A DNA stretch of 64,000 bases from CAZQXD01 sp964597315 (GCA_964597315.1 CAZQXD010000003.1:57993-121992); one strand, 5' to 3'; shown: positions 1 through 9,378, numbered from the stretch's first letter. Made by a program: numbers and translations. Notes: a model not told the origin generated them from the letters alone.

Positions 1-144
1 TACCCCAACCCGTTGCCGGGGCAGCAAGCCGACTCGATACGCCCGCCGCCGCACCATCGCCACCGCGCGATACAAACGGCCCAGAGGCCATAGAGTCAAG
101 GCGACCGGGTTGCGGGAGTACCAGCAGTCCTCTAGTCGCGCCAC
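1..144 (-). CDS. lpxK: Tetraacyldisaccharide 4'-kinase, N-terminal fragment
   Basis: The minus strand below exbD opens with a GTG three bases after the exbD stop and runs out of the window, giving only the first 48 residues. They read like the LpxK amino terminus: a WYSRNPVALTLWPLG stretch, then RLYRAVA and an RRRAYRVGLLPRQR segment. LpxK phosphorylates the lipid A precursor at the inner face of the cytoplasmic membrane, and this part anchors it to the membrane. The order exbB-exbD-lpxK is common in Gammaproteobacteria, so context agrees. The kinase P-loop lies outside the window. Confidence 0.85.
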   Translation of the reverse strand, partial: MARLEDCWYSRNPVALTLWPLGRLYRAVAMVRRRAYRVGLLPRQRVGV

Positions 145-147
145 AAC

Positions 148-561
148 TTACTCACTAGGCACAGTGGCGATGGCCAGGCGCTCGAAACCCAAGCGGGCGG
201 CCACATCCATGGCTGTCACTACCGCCTGATGGGGGGTGAGAGCGTCGGCGCGGATGATAAACGGCAGGTCGCGACGGTCACCGGCATAAGCCAGCAATGC
301 CTTGCGGAGGGTTTCGGGGTTGGCGTCGTCCAGCACCCGGTCGTTGACCGCGTATCGGCCTTGGGTATCGATGGCCAGTTCCAGCCGCTGTTGTTCCTGG
401 GAGGCCGGTTCCGCCGTGGCTTGGGGCAGGTCTACCTTGAGTCCAGCCTCCTTGAGAAAGGTGGTGGTGACCATAAAGAAGATCAGCAGCAAAAATACCA
501 CGTCGATCAGGGGAGTGAGATTGATATCCGGTTCGTCCCGGGAACGGGGGCGCAGATTCAT
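148..561 (-). CDS. exbD: ExbD/TolR-family energy transducer
   Basis: This 137-residue protein has the ExbD/TolR layout: a short cytoplasmic tail, one membrane helix at about residues 17-37 (LIDVVFLLLIFFMV) and a periplasmic domain. Asp20, just inside the helix, matches the conserved proton-carrying aspartate of the family. With ExbB it forms the proton-driven motor that energises outer-membrane uptake through TonB, or a Tol-like function. Its ATG overlaps the exbB stop codon (ATGA), so the two are translationally coupled. No tonB is visible nearby; in this lpxK-linked setting the exact partner is not known. Confidence 0.9.
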   Translation of the reverse strand: MNLRPRSRDEPDINLTPLIDVVFLLLIFFMVTTTFLKEAGLKVDLPQATAEPASQEQQRLELAIDTQGRYAVNDRVLDDANPETLRKALLAYAGDRRDLPFIIRADALTPHQAVVTAMDVAARLGFERLAIATVPSE

Positions 562-1226
562 GGCGTCGCCTCCGGCTCGGTCGTCGTCTCCCCCTCTAGG
601 ACTATTTCAGCACTGCGCCTGTCACTATGCACCAGGTCCACTAATAGCATGGCCTCCTGCTCCATGCTCACCACCAATTCGTCCACCCGGCCCCGGAAAT
701 AGCGGTAGAACAACAAACTGGGAATGGCTACGGTCAGGCCGGCGGCGGTGGTGATCAGGGCCTTGGAGATACCGCCAGCCAGAATCTGGCTATCGCCGCT
801 GCCATGCACCGAGATGACGTTGAACACCTCGATCATACCGAATACCGTTCCCAGCAGGCCCAGCAGGGGGGTGATGGCGGCGATAGTGCCCAGGGTATTA
901 AGAAACCGCTCCAGTTCATGAACCACATGTCGGCCAGCATCCTCGATGCTCTCCTTGACGATCTCTCGACGCCGGAAACGGTTGGTCAGGGCGGTGGCGA
1001 CGATGCGCCCCAAAGGGGAGCGGGCCACCAGGGCGTCCAGATTGGTCTGGGTGACCTTCCCCCCCTTGGCCCAATGGCGCAGTTCGGTCACTAACTTTCG
1101 AGGCAACACCCGGCCCCGACGCAGCGCCCAAAACCGTTCCAGTATGATGGCCAACGCCACCACCGAGCAGGCCAGAATCGGCAACATCAGCCAGCCTCCG
1201 GCTTTGATCAGTTCCAAGCCCAGCAC
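558..1226 (-). CDS. exbB: ExbB/TolQ-family proton channel subunit
   Basis: The protein belongs to the MotA/TolQ/ExbB family: a first membrane helix (GGWLMLPILACSVVALAIILERFW), a cytoplasmic region, and two further helices that include the conserved ITPLLGLLGTVFGM block. I chose the GTG start giving VLGLELIKAGG, because a purine-rich AAAAGGGGGG lies just upstream and the length (222 residues) fits the family. A longer frame to 1373 would add an unlikely arginine-rich leader. It overlaps exbD by four bases. With ExbD it converts proton flow into work across the periplasm. Confidence 0.88.
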   Translation of the reverse strand: MLGLELIKAGGWLMLPILACSVVALAIILERFWALRRGRVLPRKLVTELRHWAKGGKVTQTNLDALVARSPLGRIVATALTNRFRRREIVKESIEDAGRHVVHELERFLNTLGTIAAITPLLGLLGTVFGMIEVFNVISVHGSGDSQILAGGISKALITTAAGLTVAIPSLLFYRYFRGRVDELVVSMEQEAMLLVDLVHSDRRSAEIVLEGETTTEPEATP

Positions 1227-1333
1227 AGGCCCCCCTTTTCCACCATGATAAACTCCTTTGTAATTGTAACCGTTTCGGACCAGCCGCACGCGCCGGGCAT
1301 CGCCGCTTCCGATCGGCGGCGGATGCCGGTTTC

Positions 1334-3622
1334 TTAAGGAGAATGCCAATAACGCCGTTGCTGGTCCCGCCAATTCTCCGGCCCGGCGCGTTTTGGGTCC
1401 ACACGGAACGTTACGGCCCCTAGTTCTCCTGTGTCCAACACTATGGCGCCGGTAGCCTCGTACCCGGCCTGGGTGGCTGGCCGGGGATAACCGTAGGGAT
1501 TGCGATAGCCGGTGGAAAACAGCACGTAGTCCGGTTTTACCACCTGCATGAACGCCTCCAGGGGCGCCGGACCCGCGCCTTGGCCGGGAGCCACCAACAG
1601 TTCAGCCCGTAGCCCCTCGCCATGGCGGCGAAGCAGTTGCTGCTGACCCGCCAGGTCCAGATCCCCTGGCAACAGTAACCGACCATGGGGACCGTCCACC
1701 CGCAATACGCAGGAATACCCATCTCCACCGGCGGCCTGGCCGGCGGGGTGCAGTAGCTGAAACCGGACCCCGTCCCAGTCCCAACCATGGCCATCTTGGC
1801 AGACCTGGGCGTCCGTCACCGGCAACGCCCCTAGATCGGAAGTCAGCACCTGGCCTACCGGCAGTGCTTCCAGCAGGGCGCGGGTTCCACCGCTGTGTTG
1901 GCGGTCGGCATGGCTAAGCACCAGCACATCGACCCGATTGATACCCTGATCCCGCAGATAGGGCAACAGCACCCGCCGTCCGGCGTCGAACCCCCGCCCT
2001 CGCCACGGGCCAGTATCGTAGACCAGTACATGGTGGCGGGTGCGCACTACTGTCGCCAAGCCCTGGCCCACGTCCAGCAACGTCAACCAGTATTCGTCTT
2101 GCGCCGGCCGGGGCACGGGAAACCAGAGTAAGGGTAGACACAGCACCGCCCCCAGCCAGCGCCCCGGCAGACCCCGTGGAGCCAGCACCAACACTATCCC
2201 AGGCAAAGCGAAAACCAGGGTCCACACGGGTGGCGATGGCCGACTCCACCTAGGTAAAGGCAAAGCCGTCAACCAGACCAGAAACCGCCATAAAGCGTCC
2301 ATGGCGCCGTTGGCCAAGTGTAGCAAGGCCGACTGCAAAGGGTCGCTCACCAGCCCTGCGACCACCGCCAGCAGGGTCAGGGGCACCACCGTCAATCCAG
2401 TCCAGGGCACAGCCACCAGATTGGCCAGCGGTCCTAATAGCGCCGTCTGCTGGAACAGGATCAGGGTAACTGGCGCCAGGCCCAAGGCCACCACTATTTG
2501 CAGCCGCCACCAAGCGGCCAGCCCGCCATCCAGGCCGATAGGCCCAACCCGCCGACTCAGGCCATATATCAGGGCCGCCACGGCGCCGAAAGATAACCAT
2601 AGACCGGCCCCTAGGGGCGCCGCCGGGTCCATCATCAACACCACCAACAAGGCCAGGGCCAGAAGCCGACCGGGCATGGTGTGGCGGCGCAGTAGCAAGG
2701 CGGCCAGCACCAGAACCAGCATGACCAAGGCCCGACGGGTGGGCAGGGTGAACCCGGCCAACAGTCCATAGCCCAATGCTGTCGGCAGGGCCCCTAGCGC
2801 ACCAACGGCCAGGGGCGGCCAGCGCTGGGCAAGGGGACCACAGCAGCCCCAAATCCAGCGCACCAGGATCAAGGCCAAACCGGCCACCATGCCGATGTGC
2901 AGGCCGGAGATGGCCATCAAATGGGCGGTGCCGGTATCCCGAAGCACCTGCCATTGGCTATCACTCATGGCCTGACGCTCTCCCACCGCCAGGGCGCTGA
3001 GCATCCCCCGATGGGGGCTGGCGGCCAGGACCTCCTGGATGCGCTCGGCCAGACGCTGGCGGTAGCGGTCCAGAGGATAGCGGTCGGCCACGGCCAGCCG
3101 CTGCGGCGCCGGGGCCGGGCGCACATAACCCCGGGCGGCGATGCCCTGCCGGTACAGCCAGCCCTCGTAGTCGAAACCGCCGGGGTTGGCGCCGCCCCGA
3201 GGCCGCTTCAGCCGCACTGTCATGGCCCAACGGTCACCCACCTGTAGCGGCGGCGGATTTTCGTACCAAGTGAGTTGCAACCGGCCCTGTAGGGGAATTG
3301 ATTGTCCGTCACGGCTTAGGGTGGCCACTTCCAGCAAAAACCGGCGTCCCCGGCTCACCGTCCCGGGCAGGGAAGCCACCCAACCCTGGACGTCCAGATC
3401 CACCCCCTCGGCCTGGGGCGGTAGTTGCACGGCGAAGTCGGGTTCCGCCCACAACAAACCCCAGCAAAAGCCAGCCGCCATCAAGGCTGGCAGCCGCGCC
3501 CAGGGATGCCAGGCCGCCGCCAACAATAGCGGCAACACCAGCGCCCAGCCCCGCACGGGTAGTTCGATTTGGGCGTGGAGCGCCAGTAATCCGGCGAAAA
3601 AGGCTATCGTCCCTGCAAGCAT
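1334..3622 (-). CDS. comEC: DNA internalization competence protein ComEC/Rec2
   Basis: A 762-residue membrane protein with the full ComEC architecture: an N-terminal DUF4131-type region with leading helices, a central multi-helix Competence domain (from about residue 200, including a HLMAISGLHIGM signature), and a C-terminal metallo-beta-lactamase-like domain. The metal motif near residue 570 reads SHADRQHSGG, keeping the H-x-D-x-x-H pattern although the usual second aspartate is a glutamine. ComEC forms the inner-membrane channel that takes up single-stranded DNA. A comEA-like gene lies about 3 kb away. The gene is followed by exbB on the same strand. Confidence 0.9.
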   Translation of the reverse strand: MLAGTIAFFAGLLALHAQIELPVRGWALVLPLLLAAAWHPWARLPALMAAGFCWGLLWAEPDFAVQLPPQAEGVDLDVQGWVASLPGTVSRGRRFLLEVATLSRDGQSIPLQGRLQLTWYENPPPLQVGDRWAMTVRLKRPRGGANPGGFDYEGWLYRQGIAARGYVRPAPAPQRLAVADRYPLDRYRQRLAERIQEVLAASPHRGMLSALAVGERQAMSDSQWQVLRDTGTAHLMAISGLHIGMVAGLALILVRWIWGCCGPLAQRWPPLAVGALGALPTALGYGLLAGFTLPTRRALVMLVLVLAALLLRRHTMPGRLLALALLVVLMMDPAAPLGAGLWLSFGAVAALIYGLSRRVGPIGLDGGLAAWWRLQIVVALGLAPVTLILFQQTALLGPLANLVAVPWTGLTVVPLTLLAVVAGLVSDPLQSALLHLANGAMDALWRFLVWLTALPLPRWSRPSPPVWTLVFALPGIVLVLAPRGLPGRWLGAVLCLPLLWFPVPRPAQDEYWLTLLDVGQGLATVVRTRHHVLVYDTGPWRGRGFDAGRRVLLPYLRDQGINRVDVLVLSHADRQHSGGTRALLEALPVGQVLTSDLGALPVTDAQVCQDGHGWDWDGVRFQLLHPAGQAAGGDGYSCVLRVDGPHGRLLLPGDLDLAGQQQLLRRHGEGLRAELLVAPGQGAGPAPLEAFMQVVKPDYVLFSTGYRNPYGYPRPATQAGYEATGAIVLDTGELGAVTFRVDPKRAGPENWRDQQRRYWHSP

Positions 3623-3781
3623 GTTCAGTCCCGCCCACCGGCGGTTTTCCTCCCCTACCTTGGTGACGGCCTTTGGTTTGAACTATTCTCGGATGAGGAA
3701 ATTTAATAATGCCCCAAAGAAAAATAATGGATAATAAACGCTTGATTGGGTGCGGCCCGTGCCGATGATGAGCATCACAAT

Positions 3782-4300
3782 ATGCCCAGGCGGATGATCA
3801 AGCGTTACCTACCCGATCATGCCAAGGTCCGTCACCACAAGCACTTACAGTTTCTGGGAGACCGCCTGCATGATCCCAACCTGTGGCACCTGAACCGCCG
3901 TTCGGTGGCCGGCGCCATGGGCATGGGTGTGTTCGTGGCTTTCATCCCGGTTCCCATGCAGATGGTTATCGCCGCCATCGCCGCTGTGTGGCTGCGGGTC
4001 AACCTGCCCCTAGCGGTGGCCATGGTTTGGATAACCAATCCTTTCACTATACCGCCGATCCTTTTTTTTACTTATAAGGTAGGGGCTTGGTTGCTAAATT
4101 ACCCCCCCGCCCATTTTCAACTAGAACTGTCCTTGGAATGGCTGCTCAGCGGAACGTCCTATGTCTGGCGCCCGCTGTTGGCCGGCTCCTTGCTCGTGGG
4201 GACGGCGCTGGGCATCATCGTTTACATTGCGGTACGCCTCGCCTGGCGCTTGCACATTGTCCGCAAACGATTCCGCAAACTCCCGCCCGGTCCCCCCTGA
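3782..4300 (+). CDS. DUF2062 family membrane protein
   Basis: About 172 residues from the chosen ATG (MPRRMIKRYLPDH). It carries the DUF2062 core: a basic amino terminus, a LNRRSVAGAMGMGVF segment, then hydrophobic helices with a WITNPFTIPPILFF motif and a final membrane segment before a basic tail. The function of the family is not established; it is a predicted inner-membrane protein found beside lolD and comEC in many gammaproteobacteria. An upstream in-frame start at 3746 would add 12 residues without family support. Its stop codon abuts the convergent lolD stop with no gap. Confidence 0.8.
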   Translation: MPRRMIKRYLPDHAKVRHHKHLQFLGDRLHDPNLWHLNRRSVAGAMGMGVFVAFIPVPMQMVIAAIAAVWLRVNLPLAVAMVWITNPFTIPPILFFTYKVGAWLLNYPPAHFQLELSLEWLLSGTSYVWRPLLAGSLLVGTALGIIVYIAVRLAWRLHIVRKRFRKLPPGPP

Positions 4301-5011
4301 TCACTCCAAGGTCCGCAAACCCCTATCGTCCAGCCGCCAGGTGCGATCCAGGTGGGACGCCAAGTCGTGGTCGTGGGTGACGATCACCAAGCTGGTGCCC
4401 ATGGAACGGTTCAGTTCCAACATCAGCTCGAAGATCTGGGCGGCATTGTGCCGGTCCAGATTACCGGTAGGCTCGTCGGCCAGTACACAGCGGGGTTCGG
4501 TCACCAAAGCCCGGGCCACGGCGGCCCGCTGGCGTTCTCCCCCGGAAAGGGCGCCGGGCTTGTGGCGCAAACGAGCGCCCAACCCCACCCGCTCCAGCAG
4601 TTCTGTCGCCCTGTGGCCGGCTTCGGCGGGGGCATCGCCACGGATCAACAGGGGCATGGCTACGTTTTCCAGGGCAGTGAATTCCGGTAGCAGATGATGA
4701 AACTGGTAGACAAAACCCAGCAACCGGTTGCGCAGTCGACCGCGAGCGGCGTTACCCAATTGGTCCAAACGGTTGCCGCCCACTCGCACCTCGCCGCTGC
4801 TGGGGGTATCCAGTCCGCCCAGCAAGTGCAGCAAGGTGCTTTTTCCTACCCCGGAAGCGCCGACGATAGCCACTCGCTCCCCGGGCTGAACGACAAAGTC
4901 GATACCCTTCAGCACATCCAGCCAATGCTCACCCTGATGAAACCGCTTGCCCAGACCCTGGCATTCCAGCATCGGCCGTCCAGGGTCGATGGTCCAGGTC
5001 GGTTTACTCAT
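4301..5011 (-). CDS. lolD: Lipoprotein-releasing ABC transporter ATPase LolD
   Basis: A 236-residue ABC ATPase with Walker A GASGVGKST at residues 51-59, an LSGGERQR signature and a Walker B region ending VLADEPTGNLD. The sequence FVYQFHHLLPEFTALENVAMPLL is characteristic of LolD. It powers extraction of outer-membrane lipoproteins from the inner membrane and their transfer to LolA. It overlaps the end of the upstream lolC/E gene by eight bases, as in a lol operon. lolB is also in this window, about 19 kb away. Confidence 0.92.
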   Translation of the reverse strand: MSKPTWTIDPGRPMLECQGLGKRFHQGEHWLDVLKGIDFVVQPGERVAIVGASGVGKSTLLHLLGGLDTPSSGEVRVGGNRLDQLGNAARGRLRNRLLGFVYQFHHLLPEFTALENVAMPLLIRGDAPAEAGHRATELLERVGLGARLRHKPGALSGGERQRAAVARALVTEPRCVLADEPTGNLDRHNAAQIFELMLELNRSMGTSLVIVTHDHDLASHLDRTWRLDDRGLRTLE

Positions 5012-6246
5012 AGCGCAAAGCCTCCGCGGGCTGGGTGCGTGATGCTCGCCAGGCAGGATACAAGGTGGCCAGAGTCGCCAATCCGAAAGCCACGCTGGCG
5101 ATGCTCACCACATCTTTCCATTCCACTTTGGAAGGTAGTTCGCTGATCAAGTACACGTCTGGGGCCAGAAATTTCATTCCCAGCAGGCTCTCGATGAAGG
5201 GCACCACCACATCCACATTGAGCGCCAGGCTGATCCCTCCCCCTACCCCCAATAGGGTTCCCACCAAACCAATGGTGATACCCTGGACCATAAACATGCC
5301 CATGATGCTCCCTGGAGTCGCTCCCAGGGTGCGGAGGATGGCGATGTCCGACTGCTTATCCGTCCCAGGCCCCGAGGGCCGAGCCGAGGGTGGCGGCCAC
5401 CGCCACGATCAGGGTCAGGATCACGAACATAACGGTCTTTTCGATCCGCACCGCCCGAAAGAAATTGGCGTGTTCCTGGGTCCAGTCGCGGACTATGTAA
5501 AATCCCGGCAGTTCCCGGGCCACCTCCCGCGCCACCGACGGCGCCCGGAACAGATCCTTGAGTTTGAGCCGCACCCCGGCCACATCCCCCCCTAGCTGGA
5601 ACAGCTTGGAAGCGTCCTGAAGATGAATCAGGGCCAGACCCCGGTCGTATTCGTACATGCCGGCGGAGAATACCCCCACCACATCGAAGCGGCGCAGCCG
5701 GGGCAGTACCCCCGCCGGGGTGACCGTGGCTTGGGGCGTGATGACCGTCACTTTGTCCCCTACCCCTACCCCCAGGGAATAGGCGAGTTCCTTACCCAAA
5801 ACAATCCCGAACTCGCCGGGCCGCAGTGCGTCCAGACTGCCATAGATCATGTTTTCGCCAATATCGGATACTCGCCGCTCTTGGTCCGGCAGCACCCCGC
5901 GGATCAGGGCGCCGCTGACCAAGGCGCTATTACTGAGCATGGCCTCTCCGGTGACGAAGGGTGCGCCCCCCAGCACCTCGGGATTGCGCTCGGTCTGTTC
6001 CACCACGACCCTCCAATCATCCATGCGTCCGCCGGCGGCGCTAATGGTGGCATGGGAGGTCATGCCCAGAATCCGCTCCCGCAGTTCTTGCTGGAACCCG
6101 TTCATCACCGACAAAACGGTAATTAGGGCGGTGATTCCCAAGGCGATGCCCAGCATGGAAATCAGGGAGATAAACGAGATGAAATGGTTGCGGCGCTTAG
6201 CGCGGGTGTAGCGCAGGCCGATGAACAGTTCCAAGGGATGAAACAT
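5004..6246 (-). pseudogene. lolC: LolC/LolE-type transmembrane subunit, interrupted by a frameshift
   Basis: The first frame (6246 to 5356) encodes a LolC/E amino-terminal helix (LFIGLRYTRAKRRNHFISF), the periplasmic domain, and the second helix VMFVILTLIVAVAA. It then goes off-family (TLGSALGAWDG) and stops. The remainder resumes in another frame at about 5360 with DKQSDIAILRTLGATPGS and the last two helices, overlapping lolD. The stretch that should encode FNIVSTLVMVVT (36 bases) is replaced by 31 unrelated bases, so this is more than a single indel. Joined, the parts would give a protein of about 412 residues, normal for LolC. No separate lolE is present, which would fit a LolF-type system. 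Lipoprotein export is essential, so a sequence or assembly error is possible. Confidence 0.8.
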
Positions 6247-6355
6247 CAAGACTACCCGGTAACGGAGTGGAGGGCCGCAGACGCGGCCTTGCGTGGCCGG
6301 GATTATAACGGACTCGGCCGCCGACGGGCGGCCGAAATTGGACAGAGAAGCCGGC

Positions 6356-6625
6356 TTAGCGATCGCTCAGCAGAATATCGGTGAAATTGTTTTCCACCAG
6401 TTTTTTACCGACCCCAGAGACATGGACGAGATCCATGGGGTCCTGAAACGGACCATTGGCCTCCCGGTAGGCGATGATGGCTGCGGCCTTTTTCGCGCCG
6501 ATACCTTTGAGCGCCTTGGCGATTTCCCCGGCGCTGGCGGTATTGATATTCACCGGTTCGGCGCCAGCGGTCAGAGTGAGCAAGGCCAGGGCGCAAGCCA
6601 ATAGCAGTGAGCGGAATAGTGTCAT
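6356..6625 (-). CDS. ComEA-like helix-hairpin-helix protein
   Basis: An 89-residue exported protein: a signal peptide over about residues 1-22 (ending LTAGA), then one helix-hairpin-helix domain with VNINTASAGEIAKALKGIGAKKA and a second hairpin LVHVSGVGKKL. This is the layout of ComEA-type proteins, which bind DNA in the periplasm and hand it to ComEC. The small form without a membrane anchor is common in Gammaproteobacteria. It stands alone, with about 120 bases separating it from pyrF. With comEC in the same window it suggests a DNA uptake pathway, though type IV pilus genes are not visible here. Confidence 0.82.
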   Translation of the reverse strand: MTLFRSLLLACALALLTLTAGAEPVNINTASAGEIAKALKGIGAKKAAAIIAYREANGPFQDPMDLVHVSGVGKKLVENNFTDILLSDR

Positions 6626-6748
6626 GATATGCCTCCAATCCTTTATGTCCGTGGAGAAAGTAGCTCCGACCCGGAAATCCCCGTGAAATCCCCGTGCAAT
6701 AGGTTTCCACGTACGGGCCGAGCAGGCGCGATGCCTGCGTCTTGAAGC

Positions 6749-7474
6749 TTACTCCGCCACCGAGGCCCCGAACAAGCCCTTTAGTTCGGCGTGGATGGCT
6801 CTCAGCGCCAGCACCGGGTCCGGTGCGCCGGTCACCGGTCGACCGATCACCAGGTAATCGGCCCCCGCCTCGACCGCCGCCCGCGGCGTCATTACCCGAC
6901 GCTGATCGTCCTCCTGATCCAGAGCGGCAAGCCGGATGCCGGGCGTCACCAGGCAGAAGTCCGGCCCGAGTTCAGCGCGCAGCAGACCCGCCTCCTGGGC
7001 TGAACACACCACACCGTCCAGTCCCGTCTGGCGGGTCAACCGGGCCAGGCGCAGCACCTGCCGCTGGGGATCGGCATTGACGCCCAGCTCTTCCAGGTCC
7101 GGCTTTTCTAGGCTGGTGAGTACGGTGACCGCGATCAACAACGGCCGTTGGGATACGTTCTCTATAGCCTCCCGAGCCGCCTCCAGCATCCGTCGCCCAC
7201 CCCCGGCATGGACGTTAAGCATCCACACGCCCAAGTCCGCTGCGGCCCGGCAGGCGGCGGCGGTGGTGTTGGGGATGTCGTGGAACTTGAGATCCAAAAA
7301 TACCTGAAAGCCCCGGACCTGAAGGGCTTCCACCAGGGATGGACCACAGCGGGTGAACAGCTCCTTACCCACTTTTAGGCGGCACAATGCCGGGTCGAGG
7401 CGCTCAGCCATGGCCAGGGCGGACTCGGCCGAGGGAAAATCCAGGGCAACGATCAGACGGGGGGAGTCGGACAT
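6749..7474 (-). CDS. pyrF: Orotidine 5'-phosphate decarboxylase
   Basis: This 241-residue TIM-barrel enzyme makes UMP from OMP in the last step of de novo pyrimidine synthesis. The catalytic K/D array is visible as FLDLKFHDIPNT near residue 60, and the amino terminus LIVALDFPSAE is typical. The carboxyl side contains TPGIRL and the phosphate-binding YLVIGRPVTGA segment. It follows lapB with four bases between the lapB stop and the pyrF ATG, the lapA-lapB-pyrF order found in many gammaproteobacteria, so it is probably cotranscribed with them. Confidence 0.95.
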   Translation of the reverse strand: MSDSPRLIVALDFPSAESALAMAERLDPALCRLKVGKELFTRCGPSLVEALQVRGFQVFLDLKFHDIPNTTAAACRAAADLGVWMLNVHAGGGRRMLEAAREAIENVSQRPLLIAVTVLTSLEKPDLEELGVNADPQRQVLRLARLTRQTGLDGVVCSAQEAGLLRAELGPDFCLVTPGIRLAALDQEDDQRRVMTPRAAVEAGADYLVIGRPVTGAPDPVLALRAIHAELKGLFGASVAE

Positions 7475-7478
7475 AGGG

Positions 7479-8648
7479 TCAGTTCTGGCTTCTGAAGACT
7501 AAATCGGGGATCGGTTTGATGCTGTTCCAGGTTTTGCAACCGGGACAACACCAATGCAGGGAGCGGCCCACAAAACCGCAATCAAGGCAACGGTAACGGG
7601 CCGCTTCATCGAGCAGGTGGCGGCTGATCCGGGCCAGAACATCCAGATCGGCGCCGCTGGCTCCCTGATTGTAACGACGCTTGAGATCAATAAAACAGCG
7701 CAGACCCAGCACCGTGGGATACTCCCGCAACTCCGCCTCTAGAAACGCCAAGGCCGCCGCTTCGCCCCGTTGCTCCTCCAACAGCTCCGCCAGAGCGGCG
7801 GTCACCCGCCCGGAGTGATCCCGTCCCTGCACCGCATGGAGATAGTCCAGCCACTGGTCGCGCTGGTCCAAGGCGGTAAAACACTGCTCCAACAGGCCGA
7901 TGACTTCGGGAAAATAACCGCGCTCCTGCTCTTCCACGGCTCGAAAAGCGGCCAGCGCTGCGGCGTGATCCCCGGCGGCCATGGCGATCCGGCCAGCCAG
8001 GATACTAGCCCGCACACAATGAGCATCGCGCGCCAGGGCCTCCTGCAGCAAGCGCCGCGCCGAGCCGGTCTGGCCCTGTGCGCTGGCCTGTTCCGCCAAC
8101 TCACAGCAATAGTGGGCGGATTCCATCGACCGGGATTCTCCCGACACCTGCTGGAGGCGATCACAACAGTTCAGGGCCTGGCGCCAGTCTTTTTCTTGCT
8201 TGTAGATTTCCACCAGCCGATCTAGGGCCACGCTGGTATGCTCGGATTGCCCGGCTAGGTCCCGAAACAGGCTTTCCGCCCGGTCAAACAAGCCGGCGCG
8301 CATATAATCCTCCCCCAGTTCCAGAAGAGCGCGGCTGCGCTGGACCGGGGTGAGATTGGGGCGGGCGATCAGATCCCGATGGATATGGATGGCTCGGTCC
8401 ACTTCACCCCGGCGCCGGAACAGGCTGCCCAGGGTCAGATGGGTCTCGGCGGTATCCCGATCCACTTTCACCATCCGCAGGAAGACCTCGATGGCTTGAT
8501 CGGGTTTGTCGTCCAGAAGGTAGTTAAGCCCCTGGAAATAATCGGCGTTGCTGGCGCAGGGGTCGTCGCGACGGGGCTGATCGCGTCTGGCCATCCACCA
8601 GCCCGAAGCGGCTGCGACCGGCAGCAGCAGCCACAACAGTTCCAGCAT
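7479..8648 (-). CDS. lapB: Lipopolysaccharide assembly protein LapB (YciM)
   Basis: A 389-residue protein with one amino-terminal membrane helix (LLWLLLPVAAASGWWMARR), a series of TPR repeats through the middle, and a carboxy-terminal rubredoxin-like metal site with two CxxC pairs (CLDCGF and CPGC). This is the LapB architecture. In E. coli LapB tunes LPS synthesis by directing the FtsH protease against LpxC. It follows lapA with six bases between and precedes pyrF, a conserved operon. Confidence 0.92.
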   Translation of the reverse strand: MLELLWLLLPVAAASGWWMARRDQPRRDDPCASNADYFQGLNYLLDDKPDQAIEVFLRMVKVDRDTAETHLTLGSLFRRRGEVDRAIHIHRDLIARPNLTPVQRSRALLELGEDYMRAGLFDRAESLFRDLAGQSEHTSVALDRLVEIYKQEKDWRQALNCCDRLQQVSGESRSMESAHYCCELAEQASAQGQTGSARRLLQEALARDAHCVRASILAGRIAMAAGDHAAALAAFRAVEEQERGYFPEVIGLLEQCFTALDQRDQWLDYLHAVQGRDHSGRVTAALAELLEEQRGEAAALAFLEAELREYPTVLGLRCFIDLKRRYNQGASGADLDVLARISRHLLDEAARYRCLDCGFVGRSLHWCCPGCKTWNSIKPIPDLVFRSQN

Positions 8649-8654
8649 GATCGA

Positions 8655-8957
8655 CTAGCTGCTAATGACCGGCTGCTGCTTGCGCAATTGCTGGTCTCGA
8701 GCCGATACGGCGCGTTTCAGGCGGCCGATATTCAGTCGCTGGCGAAGAATAATGCCCAGGCAGATGATTAAGGTCAGCGCCGCCCCCGCCGCGAAAGCAG
8801 TGACCATCAGCACCGACAGTGGTACGGAAAAGCCCCCATCCTGATGGAAGTAATTCACGGTAACCGGGTCTGAGTTGATGGTGAAGAACTCCACGCCCAG
8901 AACCAAGATCACCAGCAGTATCACTACCGCGATAACCCTTAAAATAATCCGCAACAT
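8655..8957 (-). CDS. lapA: Lipopolysaccharide assembly protein LapA (DUF1049)
   Basis: A 100-residue membrane protein with two hydrophobic helices (about residues 5-25 and 45-70) separated by a short loop (FFTINSDPVTVNYF), followed by a basic tail. This matches the LapA/YciS family. It acts with LapB at the inner membrane in LPS assembly; its own biochemical role is less clear. It sits immediately upstream of lapB on the same strand. Confidence 0.88.
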   Translation of the reverse strand: MLRIILRVIAVVILLVILVLGVEFFTINSDPVTVNYFHQDGGFSVPLSVLMVTAFAAGAALTLIICLGIILRQRLNIGRLKRAVSARDQQLRKQQPVISS

Positions 8958-9054
8958 ATCTCCCCCTTAAGCGTCGGGCCGACCTGCGGCGGCCAGCCCC
9001 GATGAGCGTATATGGCCAACACTGTAGCTGTCTCCCGGCGATGCCGGTTCCGGG

Positions 9055-9354
9055 TCACCGGGATTCGTCGGCGTTTACCGAATTAACCCGCTCCCGCAAT
9101 TCCTTGCCGGGTTTAAAGTGGGGAACGTGTTTTCCGGGCAGGGAAACGGCGTCCCCGGTTTTAGGATTACGGCCCATGCGAGGTGGGCGGAAATGCAAGG
9201 AGAAGCTACCAAAACCGCGTATTTCTATGCGCTCCCCGCTGGACAGAGACTGACTCATCTGCTCGATCAGGGTCTTGACCGCTAACTCCACGTCCTTATA
9301 GGCGAGGTGGCTTTGCTTGCGGGCAAGGATTTCGATCAGTTCCGATTTTGTCAT
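9055..9354 (-). CDS. ihfB: Integration host factor subunit beta
   Basis: A 99-residue DNA-bending protein of the HU/IHF family. It contains the IHF-beta hallmarks: MTKSELIE start, GERIEIRGFGSFSLHFR, the beta-arm tip GRNPKTGD and the end PHFKPGKELRERVN. It would pair with IhfA, encoded elsewhere, to bend DNA at specific sites for recombination, replication and sigma-54 promoters. It lies about 70 bases downstream of rpsA on the same strand, the usual rpsA-ihfB arrangement, with a GC-rich hairpin between them. Confidence 0.95.
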   Translation of the reverse strand: MTKSELIEILARKQSHLAYKDVELAVKTLIEQMSQSLSSGERIEIRGFGSFSLHFRPPRMGRNPKTGDAVSLPGKHVPHFKPGKELRERVNSVNADESR

Positions 9355-9378
9355 TTGCTTTTCTACCGGTGACGAATG

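Noticed and set aside
6673..6698. Tandem AAATCCCCGTG repeat between comEA-like gene and pyrF
   Set aside because: Only two 11-base units; too short to be called an element.
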